From NCBI GenBank assembly GCA_024641255.1, contig JAHEDL010000041.1, positions 1 through 5,488 on the forward strand: a stretch of 5,488 bases of DNA. Direction: 5' to 3'. Shown here piece after piece: positions 1 to 5,488 of the stretch. Position numbers and translations under genes: made by a program. Each line of letters starts with the position of its first letter. Position 1 is the first letter of the stretch. Source of the stretch: Pseudorhodobacter sp. (GTDB lineage: Bacteria > Pseudomonadota > Alphaproteobacteria > Rhodobacterales > Rhodobacteraceae). A model generated the notes under the pieces. That model was not told where the DNA came from, searched no databases, and was given only the letters and a program-made list of their open reading frames with translations.

Positions 1-1042
1 GGATGCCCGGCATTGCCAAGGGCAGCACATGGTGGGTGATGGTTTGCAGGTTAGACGCCCCTACCCCCAGCGCCGCGTCCCGGATCGACGGCGGCACGGC
101 TTTCAGCGCCGCACGGGTCGGGATGATGATGCGCGGCAGGGTCATCAGCGTCAGCACAAGGCCACCGACGATGGGCGCAGATTGCGGCAAGCCGGCAAAG
201 TTGATGAAGATTGCCAAGCCAAGAATACCGTAAACAATCGACGGCACCGCCGCGAGGTTGGCGATATTGACCTCGATCAGATCGGTGATGCGGTTCTTCG
301 GCGCGAATTCTTCCAGGTAGACCGAAGCCGCGACGCCAATGGGAAGCGCCAGCACCAGCACCACCACCATCATGTAAAGGGACCCGATGATGGCCACGCC
401 CAGACCTGCCGCTTCGGGGCGTTTGTCAGAGGCGTCGGGCATGGTCAGAAAGCCCGAGTTGAACTGCATGGTCAGCACACCCGCTGCCTTCAACTGATCG
501 GCAAGCGCCAGTTGTTCGGGCGAGGTGTTCTTGTCTTTTGCCGCCGACTCCATCGTCACGCGGCCTTTGTAATAGCCGTCGATCCGGCCCGAAGCCAAAA
601 CCGAAACCTGAATGGTTTGCCCGATCAGCGACGGGTCTGCCAGCACGCGGTCGCGCAGCGTGGCTGGCGACTCTTCGGAAATCATCTTGGCCAGATCTTT
701 GGTTTTCAGCTTGGTTTCCAGACCCTTGGCGGCAACTTCGGCTTCCAGCGCCTTGGCCAGCACCTTGGCATAGGTCACCGTGGTGGCCTTGGCCATAACA
801 GCAGGATCGCGTTTGCCGCCCTTGTCCAGAACCGATTCCTCCAACGTGACCGGAAAGGTCAGGAAGGATTGCTTGAAGGACGGAAGGCCGCCGCTGAAGA
901 TAGAGATCAACAGCCAAACCAGCGCCAACAGCGCCAAGACGATGGCGGCCAGACCGTAGCTGCGAAAGCGGGCTTCGGCAGCATTGCGGCGTTTGGTGCG
1001 GGTATCCTGCGCGAACAGGGAAATCCGGGGGGTGGCTGTCAT
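1..1042 (-). CDS. pstA: Phosphate ABC transporter permease PstA (3' end cut by window edge)
   Basis: Inner-membrane permease of the high-affinity phosphate importer, expected to pair with PstC and the ATPase PstB. The frame is open from ATG at 1042 to the left edge, giving 347 residues with no stop. TM1 lies at about residues 29-50. A polar, Lys/Glu-rich stretch of about 160 residues follows and is probably periplasmic; it matches the N-terminal extension (DUF3333-type) of long alphaproteobacterial PstA proteins. The canonical permease core begins near residue 212, with helices at about 215-243, 262-282 and 289-305. The ABC-coupling (EAA-type) loop is at about 310-345, including IRDAALGVGAS. 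The start is supported by GGGAG (1051-1055) 8 nt upstream and by the ATGA overlap with the pstC stop, which suggests translational coupling. The last part of the core and the stop lie outside the window. Assignment is strong from motifs and operon position. Confidence 0.95.
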   Translation of the reverse strand, partial: MTATPRISLFAQDTRTKRRNAAEARFRSYGLAAIVLALLALVWLLISIFSGGLPSFKQSFLTFPVTLEESVLDKGGKRDPAVMAKATTVTYAKVLAKALEAEVAAKGLETKLKTKDLAKMISEESPATLRDRVLADPSLIGQTIQVSVLASGRIDGYYKGRVTMESAAKDKNTSPEQLALADQLKAAGVLTMQFNSGFLTMPDASDKRPEAAGLGVAIIGSLYMMVVVLVLALPIGVAASVYLEEFAPKNRITDLIEVNIANLAAVPSIVYGILGLAIFINFAGLPQSAPIVGGLVLTLMTLPRIIIPTRAALKAVPPSIRDAALGVGASNLQTITHHVLPLAMPGI

Positions 1043-2487
1043 TCGTATTGCTCCCGGTATTTGCGCACAATCACAAGTGCGATGATATTCAGCGCCAGCG
1101 TCAGCGCGAACAGGGTCAGGCCAAGCGCAAAGGCGACAAGGGTTTCGGGCGAAGCGAATTCGGTATCGCCGGTTAACTGGCTGACGATTTTCACCGTCAC
1201 CGTTGTCATGGCTTCGAACGGGTTCAGCGAAAGCTGTGCGGCCGCCCCTGCCCCCATCACCACGATCATGGTTTCGCCAATGGCACGCGAGGCCGCGAGC
1301 AGAATGGCGCCAACGATGCCCGGCAGTGCCGCCGGGATCACCACCTGACGGATGGTTTCCGATGGCGTGGCGCCAAGGCCAAGCGAACCATCACGCAAGC
1401 TTTGCGGCACGGCGTTGATGATGTCATCCGACAGCGACGACACGAAGGGGATCACCATGATGCCCATCACCAGACCAGCCGTCATCACCGAGGACGACGA
1501 ATTGCCCAAGCCCAGCGGTTCGGCAAAGTAATCGCGCAGCAAGGGGCCGACCGTGATCAGCGCAAACAGGCCGTAAACGATGGTCGGAATACCTGCCAGC
1601 TCCTCGATGGCGGGTTTGACCCAAGACCGGGTCGATTTGCTGGCATATTCGGCCAAATAGATCGCCGACATCAGCCCAATCGGCACCGCAACAACCAGTG
1701 CGATGGCAGAAACATAAAGCGTGCCCCACAGCAGCGGCAGGATGCCAAGGCTAGAGCCGCCGCCGAATTTCGGTGTCCAGTTGGCCGAGAAGAAGAAGTC
1801 GGTCGCCGGATAAAGTTCAAAGAAGTGGATGGATTCGACCAGCAGTGACGCCACGATGCCCACCGTGGTCAGCACCGCGATCAGCGAACAGCCCACCAAC
1901 AGCCACATCGCAAAGCGTTCGGTGGCATTGCGGGCGCGGAATTCCGGCGTGATGCGCGACAGCGCAAAGCCAAGCCCAGCCACCGCCAGCGCCAAAGCCG
2001 CCGCCGTCATCGCCAGCCGTGAGGTTTTGCTCGCATCGCGTAGCGCCTGCGTCGCGGCAAGGGTCGACACCGTCGGTTCGGTTTCAAGCACAATGCCCGC
2101 ATCGTTCAGCGCGGTTTTCAGCTTGGTCGGGTCTGCCAGCAGAGGCGCAAGATCGTCACCACGCGCTTGAAGCGCAGTCAGACCCTCTGCCACGCGGCGC
2201 ACATCGGCCATCACAAGGGCAGCAGATTTGCCAGCCGGAATTTCCGAAGGGTTGATCAGGGAAAGCGCTTTGCTTTCCAGAAACAGCGGTTCTGCCAACA
2301 ACCACGCAGCCACCAGCAACAAGGCCGGAACCGCCGTCAGCAGTGCAGTGATGCGGCCATAGAACGGCGGCAACGAATGCAATTTGCGAATGTCGCCAGC
2401 CACTTGCGCCACAGCGCGGCTACGACCGATCAGATATCCTGCAAGGGCTAGGACAAGGATGAGGAGAGTAAGAAGGCCTGGGCTCAT
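1039..2487 (-). CDS. pstC: Phosphate ABC transporter permease PstC, long form
   Basis: The second inner-membrane permease of the Pst phosphate importer, 482 residues, against roughly 320 in E. coli. The extra length is N-terminal and fits a PstC_N-type extension: helices at about 3-20 and 47-66, a polar loop at about 67-156, and a helix at about 157-175. The positively charged segments 21-46 and 176-191 would be cytoplasmic, placing the polar loop in the periplasm. The canonical BPD_transp_1 core follows, with helices at about 192-217, 250-280, 296-318, 335-355, 388-410 and 449-475. The ABC-coupling loop at about 361-390 contains SLRDGSLGLGAT and IPAALPGI; RAIGET follows at 401-406. Start ATG 2487 has AGGA (2493-2496) 5 nt upstream. 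Its TGA overlaps the pstA ATG by 4 bp. It sits 61 bp downstream of pstS, separated by a strong hairpin, so its dose may be lower than that of PstS. Confidence 0.97.
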   Translation of the reverse strand: MSPGLLTLLILVLALAGYLIGRSRAVAQVAGDIRKLHSLPPFYGRITALLTAVPALLLVAAWLLAEPLFLESKALSLINPSEIPAGKSAALVMADVRRVAEGLTALQARGDDLAPLLADPTKLKTALNDAGIVLETEPTVSTLAATQALRDASKTSRLAMTAAALALAVAGLGFALSRITPEFRARNATERFAMWLLVGCSLIAVLTTVGIVASLLVESIHFFELYPATDFFFSANWTPKFGGGSSLGILPLLWGTLYVSAIALVVAVPIGLMSAIYLAEYASKSTRSWVKPAIEELAGIPTIVYGLFALITVGPLLRDYFAEPLGLGNSSSSVMTAGLVMGIMVIPFVSSLSDDIINAVPQSLRDGSLGLGATPSETIRQVVIPAALPGIVGAILLAASRAIGETMIVVMGAGAAAQLSLNPFEAMTTVTVKIVSQLTGDTEFASPETLVAFALGLTLFALTLALNIIALVIVRKYREQYE

Positions 2488-2509
2488 GGTCGTCCTGCCG
2501 TAAAAGAGG

Positions 2510-2539
2510 AAGGGGGCGCAAGCTGCCTCGCGCCCCCCA
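2510..2539 (-). terminator. pstS-pstC intergenic hairpin (attenuator or mRNA-stabilising stem)
   Basis: Read on the minus strand, GGGGGCGC (2537-2530) pairs with GCGCCCCC (2519-2512) in an 8-bp GC stem. One G-U and one A-U pair extend it to 10 bp, closing a 6-nt loop (GGCAGC). A pyrimidine tract follows (TTCCTCTTTT, 2511-2502), which is not an uninterrupted T run. It starts 12 nt after the pstS stop and ends 15 nt before the pstC Shine-Dalgarno. The pairing is visible. Partial termination or protection of the pstS mRNA 3' end is inferred from the general need for more binding protein than permease. Confidence 0.7.
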
Positions 2540-2548
2540 AAGTTATGC

Positions 2549-3604
2549 TTATTCCAGCGGACCCATCACGGTTTCAGCTTCGACAGCTGCCTGGGTTGCT
2601 GCCAGTTCCGGATCGGGAACCAGACCGTAGTCTGCCAAGGCGCCATCCGGGCCGGCCATTTCGTCAGACACGAAGAACTGGATGTATTCTTTCAGGCCGG
2701 GGATCACGCCGATGTGGGCTTTCTTGACGTAGAAGTACAGCGGACGCGACACCGGGTATTCGCCCTTCGAGATCGTCTCGACCGATGGCACGATACCGTC
2801 AACGGTGGCGACTTTCAGCTTGTCAGTGTTGTTTTCGTAGAACGACAGACCGAACACGCCAACGGCGTTCTTGTTGGCGTCGATGCGCGACAGGGTTTCG
2901 GTGTAGTCACCGTCGATGTCGACCGAAGCGCCATCGGTGCGGGTGGTGAAGCAAGCGGCCTCTGCCTCTTTCTTCTTGGCGTCGTCATCTGCGCCGGTCG
3001 AAGCGGCCAGATACAGATCATAGGCGCCGTCGGCCTTGCAGCCTTCCAGCAGAACTTTGGTGTCGAACACTTCACGCGTGCCGTGCTTGGTGCCCGGAAT
3101 GAAGGCCAGAATGTCTTGTGCCGGCAGGGCAGCGTTGGCGTCAGCCCAGGTCTTGGCGGTGTTGTCGACCAGCGCGCCATCCTTGGCAACCTTGGCGCCA
3201 ATGGCGTGGAACACGTCGATCGGGGTCAGGGCGAAATCCGGGCCGTTGATGTCGGAGGCGAACACGATGCCATCATAGCCGATACGGACTTCCATAATGT
3301 CGGTCACGCCGTTGGCTTTGCAGGTGTCGATGTCGGATTGCTTGATGCGCGACGACGAGTTTGCGATGTCGATGGTCTCTTCGCCCACGCCTTCGCACAG
3401 CGCCTTGCGGCCAGCGCCCGAACCGCCACCTTCAACAACCGGAGTTTGGAAATCGGTGTTTTCGCCAAAAGCCTCGGCCACGATGGTGGCATAGGGCAGA
3501 ACGGTCGACGAACCAGCGATCTGCAGTTGGTCGCGTGCCGAAGCGATCACGGTCGAGGCGGCCAGAATTGCGACAGCCGAAGGAATCAATTTGATCAGAG
3601 ACAT
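2549..3604 (-). CDS. pstS: Periplasmic phosphate-binding protein PstS
   Basis: Solute-binding protein that captures inorganic phosphate in the periplasm and hands it to PstC/PstA. The product is 351 residues. The signal peptide has a basic n-region (K5), a hydrophobic core at about 6-21 and a likely cleavage site after ASA (residue 23). The mature protein carries the family's phosphate-binding segments: AGSSTVLPYA (30-39), GGGSGAG (59-65), ANSSSR (81-86), GTKHGTRE (171-178) and YPVSRPLY (283-290). There are four cysteines (70, 95, 189, 218), all in the mature part, so disulfides are possible. Two tandem ATGs occur, at 3607 and 3604; I chose 3604 because GGAG lies 6 nt from it and only 3 nt from the other. 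It is the first gene after the PHO box and should lead the pst transcript. The choice of start is less certain than the identity. Confidence 0.96.
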   Translation of the reverse strand: MSLIKLIPSAVAILAASTVIASARDQLQIAGSSTVLPYATIVAEAFGENTDFQTPVVEGGGSGAGRKALCEGVGEETIDIANSSSRIKQSDIDTCKANGVTDIMEVRIGYDGIVFASDINGPDFALTPIDVFHAIGAKVAKDGALVDNTAKTWADANAALPAQDILAFIPGTKHGTREVFDTKVLLEGCKADGAYDLYLAASTGADDDAKKKEAEAACFTTRTDGASVDIDGDYTETLSRIDANKNAVGVFGLSFYENNTDKLKVATVDGIVPSVETISKGEYPVSRPLYFYVKKAHIGVIPGLKEYIQFFVSDEMAGPDGALADYGLVPDPELAATQAAVEAETVMGPLE

Positions 3605-3610
3605 CATGCT

Positions 3611-3614
3611 CTCC
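3611..3614 (-). promoter_or_regulatory. pstS ribosome binding site (GGAG)
   Basis: GGAG on the minus strand is 6 nt before ATG 3604 and 3 nt before ATG 3607, which favours the inner start. GAGAG at 3613-3609 can pair with CTCTC at 3632-3628 just upstream. That 5-bp stem would partly mask the site, but it is weak. Confidence 0.6.
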
Positions 3615-3638
3615 AGTTTACTCGGTTGAGAGTGGCCC

Positions 3639-3650
3639 GGTTGGCCAACC
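3639..3650. repeat. Perfect 12-bp palindrome GGTTGGCCAACC in the pstS leader
   Basis: A perfect inverted repeat without spacer, 34 bp upstream of the preferred pstS start and between the PHO box and the gene. It could be a dimeric regulator site. An RNA hairpin is unlikely because there is no loop. No factor is recognised, and a 12-bp palindrome may be chance. Confidence 0.35.
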
Positions 3651-3688
3651 CTTCGCCGCCCCGTGTAGGGCTGTCACAATTCGGTTTT

Positions 3689-3717
3689 GCGACAGTTTTG
3701 TAACAGTTTTATGACCA
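3689..3717 (-). promoter_or_regulatory. PHO box (PhoB binding site) upstream of pstS
   Basis: On the minus strand, three 7-mers follow one another at exact 11-bp spacing, each followed by AAAA: TGGTCAT (3717-3711), CTGTTAC (3706-3700) and CTGTCGC (3695-3689). This matches the PHO-box plan of CTGTCA-type 7-mers separated by A/T-rich 4-mers. Two units make a standard box; the third suggests a tandem array able to hold more than one PhoB dimer. It lies 85-113 bp before the pstS start and points towards pstS. No confident -10 hexamer was found, so the transcription start is not assigned. PhoB itself is not encoded in the window. Confidence 0.88.
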
Positions 3718-3729
3718 AAAAGCCATTAC

Positions 3730-3757
3730 CCCGAAAACTCTGTGATTTTCCCGAAAA
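3730..3757. repeat. Direct repeat CCCGAAAA with embedded GAAAA/TTTTC inverted repeat
   Basis: CCCGAAAA occurs at 3730-3737 and 3750-3757, 20 bp start to start, or about two helical turns. Between them GAAAA (3733-3737) and TTTTC (3746-3750) form an inverted repeat with an 8-bp spacer. It lies 13 bp upstream of the PHO box relative to pstS, in a stretch richer in A/T than its surroundings. It may be an upstream regulator site, or may arise from A-rich DNA by chance. Confidence 0.3.
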
Positions 3758-3780
3758 GAACCCCGCTTGGCAGCGGTTTT
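3753..3780 (-). terminator. Candidate terminator after phoR
   Basis: Minus-strand CCGCT (3776-3772), a 4-nt loop GCCA and AGCGG (3767-3763) form a short stem, extendable by AACC/GGTT if two G residues bulge. It is followed by TTCTTTT (3760-3754). It lies about 45 bp after the phoR stop and upstream of the PHO box, so it could separate phoR transcription from the pstS promoter. The stem is short and the T tract broken, so it may be weak or leaky. The stem is also followed by TTTT on the plus strand, but no plus-strand gene ends there. Confidence 0.45.
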
Positions 3781-3825
3781 CCCACAAATCCCAGCGCTGA
3801 CGCCCGATAAGCCGCGCCTGCGGGG

Positions 3826-4857
3826 TTAACTTTTGTCACATGGCAGCAAAACCGAGAATCGGCTGCCCTTGCCCTTTTCGCTTTCAATCAACAGCCGCCC
3901 CCGGTGGCGGTTGACGATATGCTTCACAATCGCCAAGCCCAAACCAGTGCCGCCCTTTTCGCGCGACCGGTGGCCATCGACCCGGTAAAACCGTTCAGTC
4001 AGGCGCGGCAGATGAATGGCGTCAATGCCTTCGCCCTGATCGGCCACCACCAAACGCAGTTGCGGCCCGCGCGGCCCGGTTTCACGCCCAAGCGTTACCC
4101 GCACTTCGCCGCCGGGCGCGCTGCCATATTTCACAGCGTTTTCAATCAGGTTGGTCATCACCTGCATCATCTGATCGCGATCGGCCCGCAGCAACAGCTC
4201 TGCCTCTGCCCCCTCTAACCGCAGGCGCACCTGCGCCGCCTCGGCCACCGGGCGCAACGAGGATGCCGCGGTGCGCAACAGCGCCGCCAGATCCACCTCG
4301 TCAGACGGGCGCACCCGCTCTTCGGCCTCGACCCGGCTGAGATGCAGCAAATCGCGCACCAAACGGTTCATCCGTTCGGCCTCGCCCGCCATGATCGCCA
4401 AAAACCGCTCGCGCGCGACGGCATCGTTGCGCGCCGCCCCCCGCAAGGTTTCAATAAAGCCCAACAGCGCAGTCAGCGGCGTGCGCAGCTCGTGGCTGAC
4501 ATTGGCGACAAAATCGCGCCGCATCTGGTCCATCTGCTCCCAAGCCGAACGATCCTCAAAGGCGCAAACCACCCCCTGCGGCGTTGCAGACACGGTGATT
4601 TCATAAACGCTGTCCTGCGCCGATCCGGTTTGCACATGCCGCACCTTGGCCGATTGGCCCTTGCTCAGCGCCGCCTCAATCGCAGCCAACAGGTCGGGCG
4701 AACGAAACGTCAAACCATGATGCCGCCCAAGGATCGCCTCGCCAAACAGCGCCACCGCCAACGGGTTCGCCTCGATCACCCGGGCATCGCGCGCCACCAC
4801 CACCACCGGCAACGGCAAGCCTTCAATCAACGTCCCAGCTGTGGTTTCGGTTGCCAT
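3826..4857 (-). CDS. phoR: Phosphate regulon sensor histidine kinase PhoR, without transmembrane segments
   Basis: Histidine kinase expected to autophosphorylate and pass phosphate to PhoB in phosphate limitation, and to dephosphorylate it otherwise. It has 343 residues. A PAS-like domain spans about 8-105 (ARVIEANPLAVALFG). The HisKA helix contains NVSHELRTPL with phospho-acceptor His122. The HATPase domain shows the N box NLIENAVKY (236-244), G1 box DQGEGID (273-279), F box RFYRVD (289-294) and G2 box GGTGLGL (302-308), so all catalytic elements are present. E. coli PhoR has N-terminal membrane helices; this protein has none and should be cytoplasmic or partner-tethered. Start ATG 4857 is supported by GGAGG 8 nt upstream; the longer frame up to 5235 is antisense to the neighbouring gene. 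It precedes pstS in the same direction, with a 221-bp gap. The name PhoR rests on kinase type plus the pst neighbourhood. Confidence 0.93.
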   Translation of the reverse strand: MATETTAGTLIEGLPLPVVVVARDARVIEANPLAVALFGEAILGRHHGLTFRSPDLLAAIEAALSKGQSAKVRHVQTGSAQDSVYEITVSATPQGVVCAFEDRSAWEQMDQMRRDFVANVSHELRTPLTALLGFIETLRGAARNDAVARERFLAIMAGEAERMNRLVRDLLHLSRVEAEERVRPSDEVDLAALLRTAASSLRPVAEAAQVRLRLEGAEAELLLRADRDQMMQVMTNLIENAVKYGSAPGGEVRVTLGRETGPRGPQLRLVVADQGEGIDAIHLPRLTERFYRVDGHRSREKGGTGLGLAIVKHIVNRHRGRLLIESEKGKGSRFSVLLPCDKS

Positions 4858-4865
4858 CGCTTCCC

Positions 4866-4870
4866 CCTCC
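4866..4870 (-). promoter_or_regulatory. phoR ribosome binding site (GGAGG)
   Basis: GGAGG, followed by three more G residues, lies 8 nt before ATG 4857 on the minus strand. It fixes the short PhoR start and therefore supports the conclusion that the protein has no N-terminal membrane region. Confidence 0.8.
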
Positions 4871-5034
4871 GTTTGCCTCTGCCTAGCCCGAGAGCCGCGC
4901 CTTGACCAGTTCGGCCTGCATCCCCGCCACGCGCCCCCAAGCAGAGCCAAACCGCACCGCCTCGCGTCTTGAGTGTGCGCAAAAATGCGTGCAAGATACA
5001 AACGGGCAACATGGGACAAGAACAGGGCAGACCT

Positions 5035-5409
5035 ATGGCAGCAGAACGGTCTGAACAGGTTGCGGCCCTGCCACGGCGGGTGTTGTACATCAGTGCGGTC
5101 GATATGACGACGCAATTTGCGGGGCACGAGATTGTGTCGCTGCCGTTTGAACGGCTTGATGCGGCATCGCTTGCCGCCGCCGCACCAGAGCTTGTGATCT
5201 TTCCGCTGTTTGCCGGAATGCTGGATGCCGCGCAAATTCTAACCGCGCTGGCAGAGCTTGGCTATCGCGGCGACTGCCTTGTCATGGCGCCGCCGCTGCC
5301 AAAACCGCAAATGATCGAACACGAATTGCGCGGGCTTTGCCCCGGCGTGTCGCTGCGGTTGGTGTCGTCTGATGCCGCCCTTCAGGCAGCCGGATTGTCG
5401 CGCCGATAG
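5035..5409 (+). CDS. Hypothetical protein, possibly a degenerate receiver-like domain
   Basis: Function not recognised. The product has 124 residues with no signal peptide or membrane helix. Apparent strands RVLYIS (15-20), HEIVSL (31-36), ELVIFPLF (52-59), DCLVMAP (80-86) and SLRLV (106-110) alternate with helices such as DAAQILTALAELGY (64-77). This order resembles a response-regulator receiver. By eye, Pro57 sits where the phospho-accepting Asp would be, and Ala85 where the conserved Thr/Ser would be, so it would be a pseudo-receiver. Start ATG 5035 is preferred because AGGG (5024-5027) lies 7 nt upstream. ATG 5011 and TTG 4969 are in frame, but no comparable site precedes 5011. The gene is divergent from phoR, with 177 bp between the starts, and its end overlaps the next gene tail to tail by 28 bp. 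Codon use looks native. The receiver idea is inference. Confidence 0.75.
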   Translation: MAAERSEQVAALPRRVLYISAVDMTTQFAGHEIVSLPFERLDAASLAAAAPELVIFPLFAGMLDAAQILTALAELGYRGDCLVMAPPLPKPQMIEHELRGLCPGVSLRLVSSDAALQAAGLSRR

Positions 5410-5488
5410 ATCCAGTCGTGATCCGGGTCGTTTTCAAACCGCCAGTTGCGGCGCGGTCCGGCCATGACGTTCAGATAGTACATCTCAT
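5382..5488 (-). CDS. Unidentified gene, 3' end only
   Basis: A minus-strand frame enters from the right edge and stops with TGA at 5384-5382, giving 34 visible residues. The sequence is rich in aromatic and charged residues (EMYYLNVMAGPRRNW, then ending IYRRDNPAA), and about three quarters of its third codon positions are G or C, as expected for a real gene here. The family is not recognisable from this tail. An in-frame ATG at 5483 would give a 33-residue protein, but continuation beyond the edge is more likely. It converges with the plus-strand gene, sharing 28 bp. Confidence 0.5.
   Translation of the reverse strand, partial: EMYYLNVMAGPRRNWRFENDPDHDWIYRRDNPAA

Noticed and set aside
426..1070. 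214-residue minus-strand frame within pstA
   Set aside because: It is in another frame from PstA, whose own frame carries the helices and coupling loop and starts at the ATGA overlap.
29..1348. 439-residue plus-strand open frame opposite pstA and the end of pstC
   Set aside because: It is antisense to two well-supported permease genes, rich in Arg, Gln, His and Gly with no recognisable domain, as expected from GC-biased codons read backwards.
2714..3703. 329-residue plus-strand open frame opposite pstS
   Set aside because: The minus strand carries the PstS signal peptide and all phosphate-binding motifs; the plus-strand product shows no family features and has no good ribosome site.
4969..5034. 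Longer N-terminus for the plus-strand gene from TTG 4969 or ATG 5011
   Set aside because: TTG has no ribosome site, ATG 5011 has only GGG at 4 nt, while ATG 5035 has AGGG at 7 nt. ATG 5011 is not fully excluded.
4858..5034. Promoters in the phoR / plus-strand gene divergent region
   Set aside because: TTGACC (4902-4907) and TTGAGT (4969-4974) resemble -35 boxes, but no matching -10 lies at 16-18 bp. No PHO-box units were seen here either.
4858..5235. N-terminal extension of PhoR to an upstream start at 5235
   Set aside because: The extension is Arg/Cys/His-rich with no domain, runs antisense to the 5035-5409 gene, and is bypassed by a strong GGAGG site before ATG 4857.
1..5488. A novel or accessory defence-type system, mobile element, CRISPR array or RNA gene
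   Set aside because: The genes form a standard phosphate-uptake and sensing locus; no transposase, integrase, repeat array, tRNA-like or rRNA-like sequence was recognised.

Overview
The window reads as chromosomal DNA of an alphaproteobacterium, most likely of the Rhodobacterales/Rhodobacteraceae. The grounds are GC-rich coding sequence with strong G/C third positions, the long-form PstC and PstA permeases, a short PhoR without membrane segments, and the gene order phoR-pstS-pstC-pstA. The genus cannot be fixed from the sequence alone.

Nearly all of the window is one phosphate-starvation (Pho) locus on the minus strand, transcribed from right to left. phoR (4857-3826) encodes the sensor histidine kinase. 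A 221-bp regulatory gap follows, holding a candidate terminator for phoR and a clear three-unit PHO box. Next come pstS (3604-2549, periplasmic phosphate-binding protein), pstC (2487-1039, permease) and pstA (1042 to the left edge, permease, 3' end missing). pstC and pstA overlap by 4 bp (ATGA). A GC-rich hairpin lies between pstS and pstC. By family convention pstB, phoU and phoB would be expected beyond the left edge, but they are not visible here.

The parts fit one circuit. PstS captures phosphate in the periplasm and PstC/PstA carry it across the inner membrane, powered by PstB (off-window). PhoR phosphorylates PhoB when phosphate is scarce. Phospho-PhoB would bind the PHO box at 3689-3717 and drive pstSCA. 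PhoR here has no transmembrane helix, so it probably senses the state of the transporter through cytoplasmic partners such as PhoU.

On the right, divergent from phoR, a plus-strand gene (5035-5409) encodes a 124-residue protein of unknown function. Its secondary-structure pattern resembles a response-regulator receiver that has lost the phospho-accepting Asp. Its 3' end overlaps by 28 bp the 3' end of an unidentified minus-strand gene that runs off the right edge. No RNA genes, mobile elements or CRISPR arrays were seen, and no stretch over 300 bp lacks a gene. I found no clearly new system. The most unusual items are the membrane-less PhoR, the pseudo-receiver-like neighbour, and the layout of the pstS control region.
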